Under the pieces are notes generated by a model. That model saw only the letters and a program-made list of their open reading frames with translations. It made no database searches and was not told where the DNA came from. The translations under genes and the position numbers were made by a program. This document shows positions 13,201 to 28,483 of a DNA stretch of 64,000 bases, one piece after another. The stretch is from Tomocerus qinae (lineage: Eukaryota > Arthropoda > Collembola > Entomobryomorpha > Tomoceridae), in assembly GCA_020055645.1 (NCBI GenBank), contig CM034548.1, positions 35,514,201-35,578,200 of the forward strand. Direction: 5' to 3'. Every line of letters begins with the position of its first letter. The stretch's first letter is position 1.

Positions 13201-16200
13201 ATTAAAGAAAGTTTATCCTGGTGCAACTAATCTTCAACTTTAAATTGGATTACATGCTTATACGTAAGCGTTTCCTGTAGAAAATGTTCTTTTCCCCATT
13301 AAACTCGGATGAATTTCTAACTTTGAGAGAATAGAATGGTGATCTGAGGTGATTGTGAGACAAACTCGAGAGCAACTAGGTAGGTAACTGAAGAATTAAT
13401 TCAAATTAAAGTGAAAACAATTCTGTCCATATGATATGGACGGAGAGAGAGAGGCTTCCCTTGTTCTATTAAAATTTATGTTCAGCTCAAAGGAAAGTTC
13501 CCTTTTCTTGTTATTAGCCTTTGATCTACTGTTTCGCACTCTTAACTTTGTTTATTATTCATTGTTAAGCGTGGTCTTCCGCATTACATAATCCTTATTT
13601 TCTAAATTGGCATCATTTCTTCACCTTCCCTGAAAACTTTACACAATTGTTTTCCTTCATTTTGCATAACTGGTTCACTGACTTGATACGTCAAGTAATT
13701 AGATACACTTCGTCACCTTCCCTAAATCATCTCTTCCTCCGTCTAATAAGTTTTCCCTTGGGAGTCAATACAGTTTAGTTATTTCCCTTATTTTAGAATC
13801 ACTACTGCACTGATTCAAATGTATTATTTGTCATTTCATTCACTATAGTAGAGCACGAAAGCAATAAAGCTACTTGTTTATCCGTTATTATACTATGATT
13901 ACTAATAAGTACTATATAATACGTTCCAATAAATAATTATGTCTAATTACGAGATGTTTGTACAGTCGCAATTTATTTATTTTTTATTATTACTAATGAT
14001 TACTTAAGTAAAATACTATTAACGTTATTATATCATTAATTAGATTGTAGTAGTTTGTTTAGACTTTAGACTTTGTAGTATTGTGCGTATCTAATTATGC
14101 TTCTTCTGTTTATATTCTTTTTATACAATTTGTAAAGGTGATTCTGCATTCTGCACCGTATTATTATTGACATACAGAAATATAAAGACTTGCTACAATT
14201 ATTTTATGTTTGTAAACTACAATTTCCAAGTAACGCAAATGAAATCATTTTTGGTTGTATTTTCCTAATTATATTTTCAATTATGTATTACTAACTATTA
14301 TTTGTCAAACAGAATTTATAGTTATGTAATGACTAAAAACGTCAGACTGTCTCATGTTTAGATAAGCTTTGAACTGATTGTCAGTATGAAAAAGGTGATG
14401 AACTTTTTTAACAATTTCCTACGAAAAAAAAACTTGTATGGTTGTACGAAAGGGCATTTTCTACTCTCTTCACTGCAGTGAGATGATGAAGTGGATGTTG
14501 CAAGTTTCCCCATATTTTTCCATTTGTCTTAATTGACAGTGGTTGGAAGTTGGATTGGATTCGGTTGTTTGATTTATCACCACCGAGTCTTTCATTACAA
14601 ATAGCAATGTAGGATTTTACCCTCTTTTTCTGCTTTCATCATCATTAGAGAGATGATTCAAAATAATTTATTCTGCTACGTAAATGCACAGCACAATTAA
14701 TGGAAAGCATTTGAGTTAGCTAATTAAACTGTTTGTCTTGAATTGGTTACTTTGTAGTTATGCATTCGTACAATGGTACAATAATTGAAAGAATATCGTA
14801 ATAGGTAATTTAAGGAGAAACAAAGCAATTCAAATAATATGTAACATAAGATAGGATAATATATACTTAGTAATAACAAATACTAAATGATATGATTAAA
14901 TTACATAGATGGATAAGTAAGTATAGAGACGTAAGTAATGTATTATGCATATGCTTCAGAAAACTCATTGAGTGGTGCAAATAAAGTCTTGGAACTTGAA
15001 ATTATCATGTCGTCTTTGTTCTTTTTATTTTTCCACTAATTTCACTCATTTATGTCACTATTCAATTACTGATGTCTATAGCTACGCATACATACCTACT
15101 ACAGTTAAATAAATATCATTAATAATGTTTTCTATATGAATCCGCCAAATGGCTGGTTAAGGAATGTATATACAGACAAGTTTTAATATGGAATCAACAT
15201 TAGAGTTGAAGCCTGCTAATTAAATCTATGTGTTTGAGTGTAAAAGGAAAAGAATTTTTCGCATGAAAAAGCATTATTATGGTATGCAATGCAGCAACAG
15301 AGTAAAATTAGAGAGAGAGGATCGTATGAGGATGGGCTGGCTCATTCTGCAAAGTGAATGATGAACAATAAATGCAATTTCGTCTGATTATTTCCAGAGA
15401 TAGCGAAAGAGAATGAGTGGATTGCTACATTCATAAAGAATGGCAATTAATATCTCACACCCTCTCCAGAATTTTCCAATTGAGTGTATCTATTACTTTC
15501 CTTAGAGCTATTCCGTTCGGCCTCCTACCCGGATTGTCATTCTGTACATGAGTGAGTGAGTGAGAAGAGTTGAGGTAGAAAGGATCATTTCATTTCAGAG
15601 TGATGTACTAATAAATAATACACTCTCCATACACAGCCAGCTAGCCTAGTACTAAAAATAAGACTTTTTTTCCATCCCTGGCCCATTGCTACCCAAAAGA
15701 CGATAAAGAGTTATATAATAATCACATACGTTTGTGTCGTGCAGTAGCATCATCATTTATATTGAAGCCTACATAATATTATTAAATTGGCGTTATAGAA
15801 AGGCCGGAGGACATAATAATACTATATTTTGATATAGTGAGACTCTTACTTAATATAGATTATATATATGTATTATATAGTAGTTGTGTATAGAGGTAGG
15901 TAGGTCGGATGGGAAAGAGGATCGAGTGTTGTGAATTGTGAAGTCTCTGGAAGGACGGACCGGGCCTGGAATAGAATAGACACAAACAATGCAGTACAAA
16001 GGCTTCATAAAGAATATCAGTGTGAGATCTGTAAATGGCATAAAGGAAAGCGATGAATTTTTCCAGGCGATGAATAACAGGAATTCAAATAATCCTTTAT
16101 GTGCCAACACCTTTATGTGACTTATCGACTGTGCCGAATGCAATGGAAGGGTTCCCTCGTCGCAATCTTTCCTTTGCCTCCGACCGTTGTCCAGAAACTT

Positions 16201-19200
16201 TTATTGCCCTCCCGAGACAATGCGACAGGATATGTACCTACTACTGAAATTGACGGTGATAAAGAATGTCTTTTAAATGCTTTTCTTCGTGTCCCATTAG
16301 CTATTTCTTTCACTTCTCTCTTTCGACAACATTCCTTCCAAACAGATACTTAGGCAGGCACCTACTACTACTACTTGAATACTTTCTTACTTACAAACAC
16401 CGGTAGCTAACGACATAACGTAATAATAAGTAAGTGACTATATCCTTTTTATGAACTCTAGAGATGAATTCCCTTGTACTGCTATTATCTGTAGTCCATT
16501 TCTCATTTACTAGGCCATGCTTGACTTGCCATCAGGATGTCATTCCTTTAATGCTGGATTACTTACCTACGACCGTCTATTTAGAATCTTCTCTATACAA
16601 GGTTACTATAATTAATGATATATACACACACATCCTCTGCTCACTACCGTATTAAATTGTGTAAGCCTCCGAGTAGCCATTTTTTGTAGTAAATCGGTGA
16701 AACGTCTTTTGAGGAAATCTTAATTCAGCAGTTCTCCTTACTCTCTTCTATTATGCCTTGTCACCAAGCTACCTGTATAAATACAAACACAACATCATTC
16801 ATGTCTCCTTTTATAATCCCGGCTGTGTTTGTGTCCAGTCCTTCCTATTCTAAATAAGTGACTGCCTACAAACTTGTAAAGAATAAAGAGGCTGGTTACA
16901 CTCTTACAAAAAAGGTATATAATAATTAACTGAAGTAGCAATTCATTTCTAAATGTACAAATAGACCATTGTGCTCAAGTCGTGTACACTCTCACAGTAC
17001 AATAGTCATCACACGATCCCCGTGTATAATGTATTATGCAATTAACCGGACTTTCCTATCCTTAATACTGTTTTGTTAATTTTCACTGCTGCTGCGTCAC
17101 ATTGAATCTATTAAGTAGCTAGCTACTCGAGCTCTCTCTATGCAATAATTGCAAATGATTTGTGTATCTCCAAAGGAGTATTTCTGCTGTTAGATACCGT
17201 AAAATGAACATACTACAAATAGCATTTGTACTAACGGCAGTTTTTACAGTCTAAATAGTGGCCACCAAATGTCGGTATAGCTTCTAAGTACAAGTTCGTG
17301 CTATGCATGTGTTTGTTATGTCACTTGTAATAATTTGGAGTCGAGTGTTGCATGACAACCAAAGGGTCTTTTCTAGAGTGCATACAAAATATTATCGATG
17401 CTGACAAATGTTTTCGAGTACAATTAGTAGTTGAGGGTAGATTTTGTGTAGTGTTTGTACTCTATTGACTATTATGCATGTATATAGGGATATTCAATGT
17501 AATAACCCAGATAATAAATAGTCGCCGAGAAAAGGTTGCCCACTCTGCAAATAAATGCAATGTCACACTACTACTTTATTAATGATTACATTTTTTGCCA
17601 TAAGGTCTTCTAATGATATCGTCTCTGGAAAAATCACTCCTTGTTCTGTAACTAAACGATTGGAATTCCTTGGTGTTGAATTTAATCTACGATGATATTA
17701 TAATGCATGAATAAATACAAAAATATCTATAATTATTTCAGAAAATATTGCGAATAAGTTTTAGTCAAGTACTAAAAATTTATTTATATATAAGTTATAT
17801 TTATTTGACAAAAATATTTTTATTTAGAAATAGGAGTAAGGAGATTATTATGGTTGAGAATGCATATATAGAGTGATTACTCGTGGTTGATCTCATCCAA
17901 ATAACAGACACTCACATAGAGCTTTGACTATTGAGGCTGAGATTCATCTGCTATGTATTTTATTTACTAGGAATATACAGGAAGATGGGAAAACTAGAGG
18001 TAGAAAGGAGTCGCAACATGGAATCTGTGGAAAACAAGGAATGATAATCGAATTGTAGGAACTGAAGCATGAAATGGATATTAGGTAAGTAATTGCATTT
18101 CAATAGGTCCCTTAGTTATTCTTGAGGCTTGCACAGACGAGAATGTACTCGACGTAAACTAAATCAGCGAGAGAAATGCCAGTAGTGCTCTAGAAGTTTC
18201 CATATTATTAGTTGCCGTTTAACTACATTATAAATTGAGAAGGGGTTATTGTATGCAAATATAGGTACATGTAATAGCGAAAATGTGTGCGAGCGCCAAA
18301 ACTGATTAGGTGCACGTATGAAAAAGAGTATAGTTGATATGGCAATGTATAAAGTATTTACCAATAATAATACGACGAGAGAGAGAGTCTATGTAGGAAA
18401 TCTAGAGACTTTGCTCATAATAAATAAAGCAGTACAGTCCTCATGACTAACTACTCGATTGTATTGTGAAGCTGGAGGAGTTTGATGTGAAGAACAGCTC
18501 GTGGCAGAGCACTGGGAAAATTTGTTTAAAGTAAGAAAAGACAGCGTCGACTGCACTGTGATGTGAATACATTAAAGAGTTGAGTACACAGACTTGCCTG
18601 TGGCTGTGATACTTACGGAGAATAAAGTAAAGAAGAGATAGGCAAGAAACGGAGATACAGACAGAAGGTTCCTCTACTTTCCCAAACTATCTCCACTATA
18701 TAAAACATTCCTCAACAACTCGCATACTATTCATATACACTTTCTCAGTAGCTAAAACGGAACGCGAAAGCAAAGATTCAAAAAAGAAAGTTATAGCCTT
18801 TCTGTTTCCCCTTTCTTCTATGATATCCTCCTATACTAGAGTAGAGTATGTATGTACCTATTTATTTGAAATGTAGTATAGTTATTGTTAAAGTGTGTAT
18901 GCAGAGAGAGAGTATAGAAGGAGTCGTTTCTTAAGAGTGAGCAGCTGTGACCAAGAACGAAAGTCAGACGAGACCAGACTCCGACCAAAGTAAGTAGTAG
19001 AAAGTCTACAAGGAATCGGGAGGAAAGTCTAGCATTTGTAGGAAGGAAGACTATGCAGGGAAGGCAAGGGATAGAAGAAGGGCTCGTTTTTCGTTACGTA
19101 CGTTCGTTTGCTGTGAATCGGGTTGTGTGAGCTCACTGAGCCGGAAACTACTTTCCTCCGAGAAATTCTCTACTTCATGCAAAAAAGCTGGGGTTATGAC

Positions 19201-22200
19201 GCATTCTTTCTCCAATGTGTGAGACAAATATCAATGCCACAGCGTGCTCTCTTCCCATTTATTACGGACAGACGATACGATGTATTTCCACACTCACAAC
19301 ACTCCCTCGCCTACTTTATTTATATCCTACTGGCTACTTCTTTCAAATACTACCAATACACGCGTATAATATCATTAGTTACTATTACTTACCTTCGAGC
19401 TCTACAATTACAGCGAGATATCAATTAAATAAATCCATAATAGCAGAATTTACTCGAGAAATAATGTATAGCTATTTATCTTACAAATACACTGTTATTA
19501 AATTCTTACACCATTTACCCGTCTGCTAACTGAATATCTACAGTTTTTATACTACGGGAAATATTGTAAACAGTGTAGTAGAGAGTCGGAGTGAGGCGAA
19601 TGTATAGGGAGGGTGTGTAATAATATGATTATGCAAAGGCTGTAGTGAAACAAGATTCTCATGATGTTGTTGAAATGTTTAATGAGTATTGCAATCTGTT
19701 TCCATGTAGTAGGAGCAAGTATCATGTTGTGAGAATCTGTAGTATGTTTCTTATTAGTAAGTAGTAGGGAGGGATGAATTTATTTTTGGAGGAGTCTATA
19801 GGCATTGCATTGAAGGTTTAGTAGAAGTGAATGTGGAGATTCTTGATTTCCCCTTTGTGCAAAGCAACTCTTCTTTTTTTTGAGCTGAAGACTAACAATA
19901 GTAGATTTGTAGTATTTCTCTTCTTTTCAGTGTAATGAGTGAACCGAAAGAAAATCGTGCACATATATAAATACACGAGTGAGACGAGACCACACGCTAA
20001 ATTCTAAAGCAGACAAAACAGACGAAATCAAACGAGACCACAAGAAGACCTATGGTCTTTATCCTCATAAAAAGCGTGTATCTCTCTGTCTGTGTACATA
20101 CAATTCTATGTACAAGTACAACATGCCCTGCCCTGGCTTGACTCTTATTTCTTGCTTTTTAAGTGAGCCCATGTCTTCTCGCACAATTCTTTCAAGCAGA
20201 GAGACAAAAAGAGAGAACAATAAATGAGAAATATGACTTGAGCTTGATCTCCATTGCATTGCTGTGTTTAACAAAAGTCCCTACATACGCAAAGTATATA
20301 TAGAGTGTAGTAGTAGAGTAGACAGATAGTAGTAGTAGGTACATAGGGAGTGAATTCAAAAGAAATTTGCAGAGTTTTGTCTGGTATTCTAACTACTACT
20401 AATGTCAAGTGTAGTGCATTGTACAAGTTCCATTGTGTCGTGAAAGGAGAATGTTATGTAATATGTACCTGACTGCCTATTACCATTCACTGTATATTTT
20501 ATTATGTAGAACGGTTTATAAGCATAGGGCATGGCTGAGTACGGAGGATTTATTTATACTTACAGAGAGAGAGACTCACGTAGAGTTGACTTTAGTTCAT
20601 GAATGTTATGTATGCAAGGAAATTCTTTAGGATGAATTGGACCGTGAAGTCATCTCTCAAAATAATGACTTGTAAAAGCCACAAAAAATCTCACAGGCCA
20701 GTTCAATCTAAAACCACAGCGCTAGTCGTGGAAATAATACAAGAAAGAAGGAACTCGAGCAACGACGCCAAACCATATGAAGCCAAAATGAAACCGCAAA
20801 ATATCCCGGAGCGAACCATTTCTCTCGATGAGTATTCCTATCAGACTCTCATTTACTTTCCTACCATTCACTCCTTTTCTCTTTCCCTTAGTATGCTCAT
20901 ACACAAACTAATATACCTACACACACTCACTCACTCACAACACTTACATACTGCATACAGCCTGGAAAAACCAATTCACCAGAAATATTACGTATTAGCA
21001 TTTAGCAGTATGAATGTGTGGAGAAGAGTTAACTTGAATATAATATTTAATTCCTTATACATACACAGAGCCATACAATCTCTAACTAGTAGAGTGAGTC
21101 GTTTGTATGCTGGAGTTGAACTCAAATCGACGTTGCTACTAAAATATTAGCTTTACAGACCTTGTCATTGGCGTGGAATGAATGGAGGGGTAAAACAGTC
21201 CAAACACTAATTCCCTAAATATACGGGAAAATGGAATCCGGGAATTGTTCTCTAGCACAAACGAGAGATGTTATACAAATTAAAACCAACTCTTTAACTG
21301 GGATTGAAATAAAAATATATGCACATAATTTTACATGAAAATTAGAATATTACATTATAGGACATACCTTTCCGGGTGATAAACTAGAGAACTGTAAATA
21401 TATTATAGATGTGTTTTAGAGCGGCTGTAAAATTGACAATGAAAAGTTTGATAAGGTCGGTAACGAAGGTGGAGGAGGAGGAGGCGTAAGAATGTGTCTG
21501 AGTGAGTGCAGCCCTTTTGCTAGTTAAATAAGCGTGGCATTTGATTACAAACGGTTTTAAAGAAATGTCTGGAACTAAAAAGAAGAAAGTTAGCAAGTTT
21601 TAACTTTAGTTGAGTTTTGTTGCTGTGCGTGTGACTTTTCCTCCAGTAAGTAATATAAAACCTTTTCAGCCTTGCATTGCATTGCGTTACGTACGCTAAG
21701 TTGCCAGTGCATTGCAATGGAATGTATTGCATTGCCTTAGTTTAATCGGAGAAACGGACTGAGAGAGTGAGCTTAATGTGATGTAAGTAAGTAGTCTAAG
21801 ACTATATCTCCCTCTCTCTCTCTCCATTATAATATATAGCCTCTATACACTCACTGCTCTATATAATCTTTGTATATTAAGTGTAAGACAGTGGAAACAG
21901 TGCCTAAGTAACAGATCTGTTAGTGACTATAGCATTTCCCAGTTCGTTGGTTAGTTTAGTTGGTAAGGGATGAGATGGGTTTGCTTGACTTTTACTTTTT
22001 CGTCGTCACCATCGGATCCTAGCCTGCACTACTCTACTAGTTCACTCTATAGCTCAGCACTCACGAACGAGTACACAAGAAGACCATAATATCCATCTCA
22101 TCTTTTCCGCCTTCACTCACTCAGCTCAGTTCACTCGCATTCACAACAGCTCAGTCAGCTCAACTCAATTCACCATCACATTCTTCACCCAATTACATAA

Positions 22201-25200
22201 ATTCATCTTCACTTTTATTTTGTCCTTCACCTTCACCTTACGTTACTTACTTACGTTACATTACGTACTATAACCCCAGCCCACTCACCCGCAGACCAAA
22301 CCACATCAAACCAACCAAACTAGACCTAAACAGGGTTCAATGACTTTCACTCAAATCATTTCCCGTGCATTGAATTTACTTTCTTAATGCTAACACACTA
22401 CTTGCCATTTTTTTTTCGCGACACCCTATTTTATCATTAACTTACAAACCCTATCCACTATTTAATTAACATTCCATCCACTCAACTGGAAAATAAAATA
22501 TTTTATCTACTCACCTGAAATTACTACATGACTCATCATAAATGATGCTAATTATACTCATATTAAGTTTGCAATATTAATATTAGTAGTTTCATTTGTT
22601 TTGCAAAATTATTTAAATTTTTGTTGAACTACTATAAATATCTTTGCAAAGACAAATATTAATTTGCATAGAAAAATGAATGCTTTACTTTTGATTTCAT
22701 GCAGAATTGATTGCATAAAGGAGATTTATTTGCTATGATTCTTTTTGATATTTATACAAAGTAGATAGAAAGAAATAGAATCTTGGTCGTATTTGATATA
22801 CAGATCTCAGTTTTAACTTTGTGAGAAAACTCGTGATTTTATTTATTTAAAGTTTAGCAACATCTGCATCGCTATGAGTTTTATACGGCAAAACTCAATT
22901 TTTGGAAGGATTGGTAGAATCTGTTATTTGATATGAATATTTGGAGAGATTCTAGTGAAACGAGGCGGTGTATATTGGCTGGTGACATTTATATTTGAGC
23001 GTGAACACGATGTTGAAGAGGAGATTGGAATTGAAGCGCATATTGTGATTTAGAGTTCGCAGATGAAAGACAACGTCAGAGAAGACAAGGAGCTGCTGGG
23101 TAAAAAGTAGCTGGAGTCAACGTATTTGGAGAAGACAATAAAGGAGAGAGCTACTTACACATGTGAAAATATTGTGTCGTCGTTTTTCCAGTTCCATGTA
23201 ATCTGAGTATAATATTCATTCAGATGTAGAGTCAGTAAAATAGAATGGCGTTGTCACCGAGAGAGTATATATGTATCAACTGTACACGCGTTTGCATAAT
23301 TTCAAACTTTTCATTTCCGTTCCCGTCACACTCTGGAGTAAAAGTAAAGAAAGACAAGTCAAAAGGCAATATAAAATACAATGCAGCTCTCTGCACTAAA
23401 ATAAAGCCGACAAAATAGAAAATCTCATTTGATAGTAAGGCTTAGTTGGAGACAACATTTCGGCAGTGCACGGTTTACGAATTTACGAATGACATGCTCT
23501 GGGAATACGAAGAAAGGTAATATGTATAGGGATATCATAGAGGACGGAATTGCAGAAAGTGGAGATAAAGCAAGTATTGCATCTCACAAAGCCAGTTATC
23601 GTCTCTATACTAAATAATGCAGTGTGTATATATAAGGATAGTTAAAAGGAAAGGAAATAAAGGAGCGCATCATTTTCTGCACACTCACACTCAGCGACTT
23701 CCTCCTCGTCCTCCGTTTTGCCTTCCCTTGGCAGACTTTTCTCCCTGGCTGGATCATCTCCTCTTGTTTTATCTCCGACCTCCACCCTCCTTCGTTTTAT
23801 AAATGACGTGACTTTTACTCTGTTCGCATGCAATGTCAAAACAAGAGTTATAATCTATGTATGTATAAAATACACGACGAGAGGTAAAGTGCTCGGACAG
23901 AAGGGAAATCCGGAAGTGTGAAGATCCATCGCGGAAGACAACACAATATTCCATTCTCCCATTAACCCTCATTTTCCATGCGTCTAATCACTTCGCCCCT
24001 AAATATAAAAAATGATGGAAAATCACAGACACGGAGACACGCTCAAATGATTTCAAATCACTCCAATGAAATCCAATAGCGCATTATATTATACGACTCT
24101 GCACAATACATCCAAAACACAGTATCATTGCGTTCCGTCCCATCTCTCCAAATTATCAATTCCTTTCAATCCTCCCTCAATAGATACTCCTAAATAAATC
24201 TCATCGTCACTCTATAAATGCCGTACTTACCATACCATTCCATTTTACTTCCTCCGCACTAAACAACAGCTTTTGGAGAAAGCCTACTTTCATAACCATC
24301 TCTATATTATACAAAAATATCTTTCAACTTTAGATACACTCTGCTACTTACATCTCTTTACTATTAATTCCATTTAAAATACTAATTTCGTACTTACCTT
24401 CAAATAAATTAGCTTTATTATCTCGTCTTACAAAAAGGTATACATACAACTAGCCTTGTAGTATATAAATATTATTGTAGATGCACTATACTAGTGTATA
24501 AAATTATATTCACTGAATCATATAACGAGTGAGTGTGAAAAATGAAGTAATAATTTGTGTTTAGTATAAGTAATGGTAAAACACACTCATAATAGGATAG
24601 TTAATGTCAAGGAGTGAAAATACGGATGCTTAGTAGTCTACATCAGAGATAATATTTGGTATACGAAGTGGTTTAGAGATTTTATCTATGCCTATATATC
24701 TCTAGACAATGTTCAGTGCAGCAGGAGTGGTGAAGCCAAGCAAAAAAGCAAAGTAACGACCAGAAGATAATATTTCCGTTTGAACGAAACTAGAGCAGTG
24801 AGTAAATTAAGTGAGAGAATAGTATCGTTAAGCAAAGCTCAGACAGACGGAGGACTGAGCACCTCATTCAAATACGTAATAAATTACATACTCCTCCAGC
24901 CACCACAATTCTACTATTTAAATGAGAATTCTACATCTCTTCCGTTATCATTAAATTATATATATGCATTCTTATGGGAATAATCTATAATACATTTATT
25001 AAGTATGTAATAAATTATATAAACGCACAAGTACATTTTCAACTAAATATTATATTATTAAAATCCATTTTGGAGATGCATGCATGTATGTATGTTGAGT
25101 GTGTCGGTAGTAAATCTTAACTACCTATATTATAATAGAAAGGGAATGAGTATCTTATATTAAGTATTAGGAGGGTGTGTAGTTATTATTAATCTTTGGT

Positions 25201-28200
25201 AACAAGAAAAGCTATATAGATATTTATTCGATCCATTCGAATTGTGTGAGACGGAGGAAGTAAGTAAAATTGGTGGTAGATAAGTAGGGAAGGTTATCAT
25301 TGGTAAGTGCATAGCCGATGTGGATAAATGGTTGGAGATACGCGTATAGGAGTTGTCGGAGCATGAGATGAAGGAAGCAGAACTGGCTGTCTGTCTGCCA
25401 AGCTGCACTCTTCTTTCTTGGTCTGTTTTCTTGTCTAAAAGTCTCTTCTCCTCCTTCCTTTGGAGTGTGTGGAGGGAGTTAGTCGGAGGAAGTCGACTGC
25501 CCGGCATGGCAGAGTGAGAAGAAATCCGAATCTTCGGATTCGAGTGGAATTGGACGGTTGGGCCGCCTCCGATTCCCTCCCGCCCTCCCTCCCTCCCGCT
25601 TTCTCCTCTTTCGATTCCATTCGTCTCACTTCGTTACCCTTCGACTTTCCCAACAACATCACAGAGACAAGAGTGGAAAAGCCACCCAAGAAAAGAACAA
25701 TAACGAAGGAACTGAGTTGAACTGAACCGAAGCCAAGTGCAAGAATTCCTTCCACAATTCTGTCGTCACTCTCGACTACTATAATATTATACAGAGCCAA
25801 GACAGCCAATCTCATCCAAATGCGCCACGCCAGCCATATCCATCCTGCATCAGCTGATCCGATCTGATGCTCAATTCTATGCCCATTTTATACAGCTTTT
25901 TCCATAATCTCAACCTCTGTCTTTACAGTCTCATCCACAGACTTTTTTCAACCATAATTCCTTTCTACTCAATTCACAATCCTGCAACGCTTATTTACTC
26001 CTACATTTTTCCTCCAATCTCCTCCACCGGAAAATCTATTTAACACAAATGCTACTTATTAGTGTTGAGTGACGAGAAAACATTTTTGCCAAATGAAATG
26101 CTCCATCGCTTCTACTCCGAGAAATTCTCAACCCAATGATAATACACATATCCGCCATTTCTTAATCATAGTATACTCTTGATTTTTTCAAAATATATTT
26201 TACTATATTATTATTAATGTACGATGGGATTGGACTAGGAGGAGGACACCGGGTGTGGACTTAATGAGAACTTTAGTCCTTTCCGCGTCAGGAATTCCGA
26301 GGCAGAATAACATGGCAATTAAATTGATGTGTTAATAAGTAGGAGATGAGGTAGTCAAGTCAAGAGTCTCTTTCTCCCTGTTAGTCTCCCACTTGAAAGG
26401 GAAAGAGATGAACAAAGGGAGAAAGTATTAAGTATTTCCAATAACTTTTCCATTATGCTATTCATAGCAAATGATACTTTTCCGGACAGGAGTGTATATA
26501 GGACAGGTTGCATGCAGTTCGTCCGAAGAGGTACTTATAGTAATAAGGAGTGTATATATATATATGCGGGGTGGTTAAGGTGTGTGAAAAGAGTGCATTG
26601 CATCAATTGCCTAGTGACACTCATTGAGGCAAGTCAGAGATTTGATTGCCCAAAAGCTTGAAATTGATTTGGGAGCACGTGTTTAGCTGTTACATCTTTT
26701 CATCTGGTCGGTCGTAATGAAGCGAGACTGATGAGGGTTCCCTTTTGCTTTTTGCCTTTCTCCTCGTTGCCTCACTCGCTCGAGTGCAATGAAGAAGATC
26801 ACTCCGTTAAAAACGACACAGGAGCCAAAGAGATTGATCCTTCTTTTATTCGCCATTTATTAAGCTCCTTTCCCTCCTCTTTATCATTATATTTCCATAC
26901 TCATTTATAAAATATTCCACTATACCTAATATACCTATCCATTTCATTCGGATGGATAGACAGAGATGCATTACACAAGTGCAGCGAGTGAGGCTGCCAG
27001 ATGATATTGATACGTAAGAAGACTATGACCCCACTTCCGTTTTATTCTGCTCATCCTCGTCCTCTCATCACGACACGGCATCACAATAGAAAATAAACGA
27101 CTCCCTCCCTCAAATCAACTCAATTGACAATCACCCGGCACAACAACCCAACACTTTTTAATCTCCTATCCACTACACGTATTTACCCAGTCTCTCTATA
27201 TTATGTCATACCATTTTAATATTTCTATCACTTGTATATAGCAATAGACTAAATTAAAGTTGGCATACTTACATGACCTATCTGAACCTTACTTACAATA
27301 TCAAATATCAATCCCACACATTCTCCATTCCCTAGCTGATATTATTTCTAAGAAGCAATGAGCATTGTCAAGCCGACAAAAGATGAGATATGCCGCTGGA
27401 AGGAAGAAAGGGAAAATCCTGTGAATACGAGCTATCTAAATAACAGAGTGGGATAAGCTTCACTTTGTGTACCTCCGTACCTGTTATAAAAATAATCAGC
27501 CTCCACACACCCTTTCTATTCAACTTATTTACAACCAAACTGTAAGTACTCAAAGGAACCTAAATCTACTAAAAATATCTATATGGACATAAATTGCTTT
27601 TCAATGAAACTCTCTCTACACTTAATACAGTTCATCTAAAAAGATTTAATTGTTGCAAAAAAGTTTGTAGCTGCATGTTAATGATACATTTGCTTTGGTT
27701 GTGCTAACTAATTTCCACAAATAAGCAAAATAATTTGCAACTAATATTTTTAGACGAACAATAACTAGAACATGCACAGGAAATTTTTTATTGCTCAATG
27801 ATGGATGAATTGTACATCTTATATAGAGTAGCATCCTTTTTGGGTATTATTTATAATTCAGTAGATATTACAATGGGTAATAATATATTGTAGCAATAAT
27901 TTTTTGTGTGCTTACTGGGAATTTAGGGTCTAGGAATAAAAATATTGTGTAGGATGACTATTATCTGTTTCAAGTTTTATTTCAATGGATTTTACTTAGT
28001 TGATCGTGTAATGAATAAGTATATAGGTAGGGATTGGGATATAATTTCTATATATTTGATAATTGACTAGATTGAATAGATAAATGGATGGTTAAATAGA
28101 GATAGTGAGTAAGTAGTCTGTCGTCTGGCATAGTTAGTTGTGTTTTCTTGCCAACGGATATGAAAGTAACTGGAGTGAATTGTCAGGAAATACGCTCTTG

Positions 28201-28260
28201 TGAATTCGGACAGTTGAGTGTGGATGGGCCGGTTTTTGCATGGGAACAATAAGTAAGTAC
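7271..28260. other. 21-kb gene-poor A+T-rich stretch
   Basis: No family could be recognised on either strand. Open frames are short, biased by A+T content, and lack paired splice sites in phase. Visible structure is low-complexity only: an ATT run at 11356-11373, a CT run near 21806-21828, attgc-rich sequence near 21670-21735, and CTCA-rich sequence at about 22035-22220. Slightly more G+C-rich islands lie near 16.1-16.35, 20.65-20.85, 23.65-23.8 and 25.4-25.8 kb; none gave a convincing exon. It may be intergenic DNA, or long introns of the minus-strand gene that starts at 28483. I did not see a tRNA gene but could not scan exhaustively by eye. Confidence 0.5.
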
Positions 28261-28483
28261 CCTTGTCATTGGGACGATTTGGACAAAAGTCGACTCCATT
28301 TCCACATTGACAACAAAACAAAAGTGGAGTTGAGACGTCGGGAAGCGAGCAAGTGATCATAGTAGCAGGGATCGTCCCATTATCTTCATTTTCAATTGAA
28401 ACACAAAAGTGCCTGGCCTTGCATCGCCGTGCATTGCAAGAAACACCAACTACAAGCCAATAACATAATATCCAAACATGCAA
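28261..28483 (-). CDS. Candidate first coding exon: signal peptide plus Cys-rich three-finger-like domain
   Basis: From the ATG at 28483 the frame opens with a clear signal peptide (hydrophobic core ILCYWLVVGV). A cysteine-rich stretch follows: Cys at about residues 16, 21 and 27, then a segment VSIENEDNGT, a Cys, and the cluster LFCCQCGNGVDFC. The frame runs into a good splice donor (AAGG|gtactt) at 28261, leaving phase 1. The spacing, an F-C-V-S-type strand followed later by FCC...C, resembles the three-finger ectodomains of TGF-beta/activin receptors and Ly6-type proteins, though the usual CN ending is replaced by CP. Downstream exons (membrane segment, kinase if a receptor) were not found between here and 7.3 kb. 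A weaker alternative start is a splice acceptor at about 28456. Family assignment is tentative; that it is a real secreted-protein exon is moderately supported. Confidence 0.4.

Noticed and set aside
20599..21150. Plus-strand frame of 183 residues
   Set aside because: The second half is a histidine/leucine-rich run from CTCA-type simple sequence. The first half is hydrophilic but has no recognised motif and no supporting splice partners.
25435..25815. 126-residue minus-strand frame and its plus-strand counterpart
   Set aside because: Both come from a locally GC- and purine/pyrimidine-rich patch; composition is biased and no family or splice context fits.
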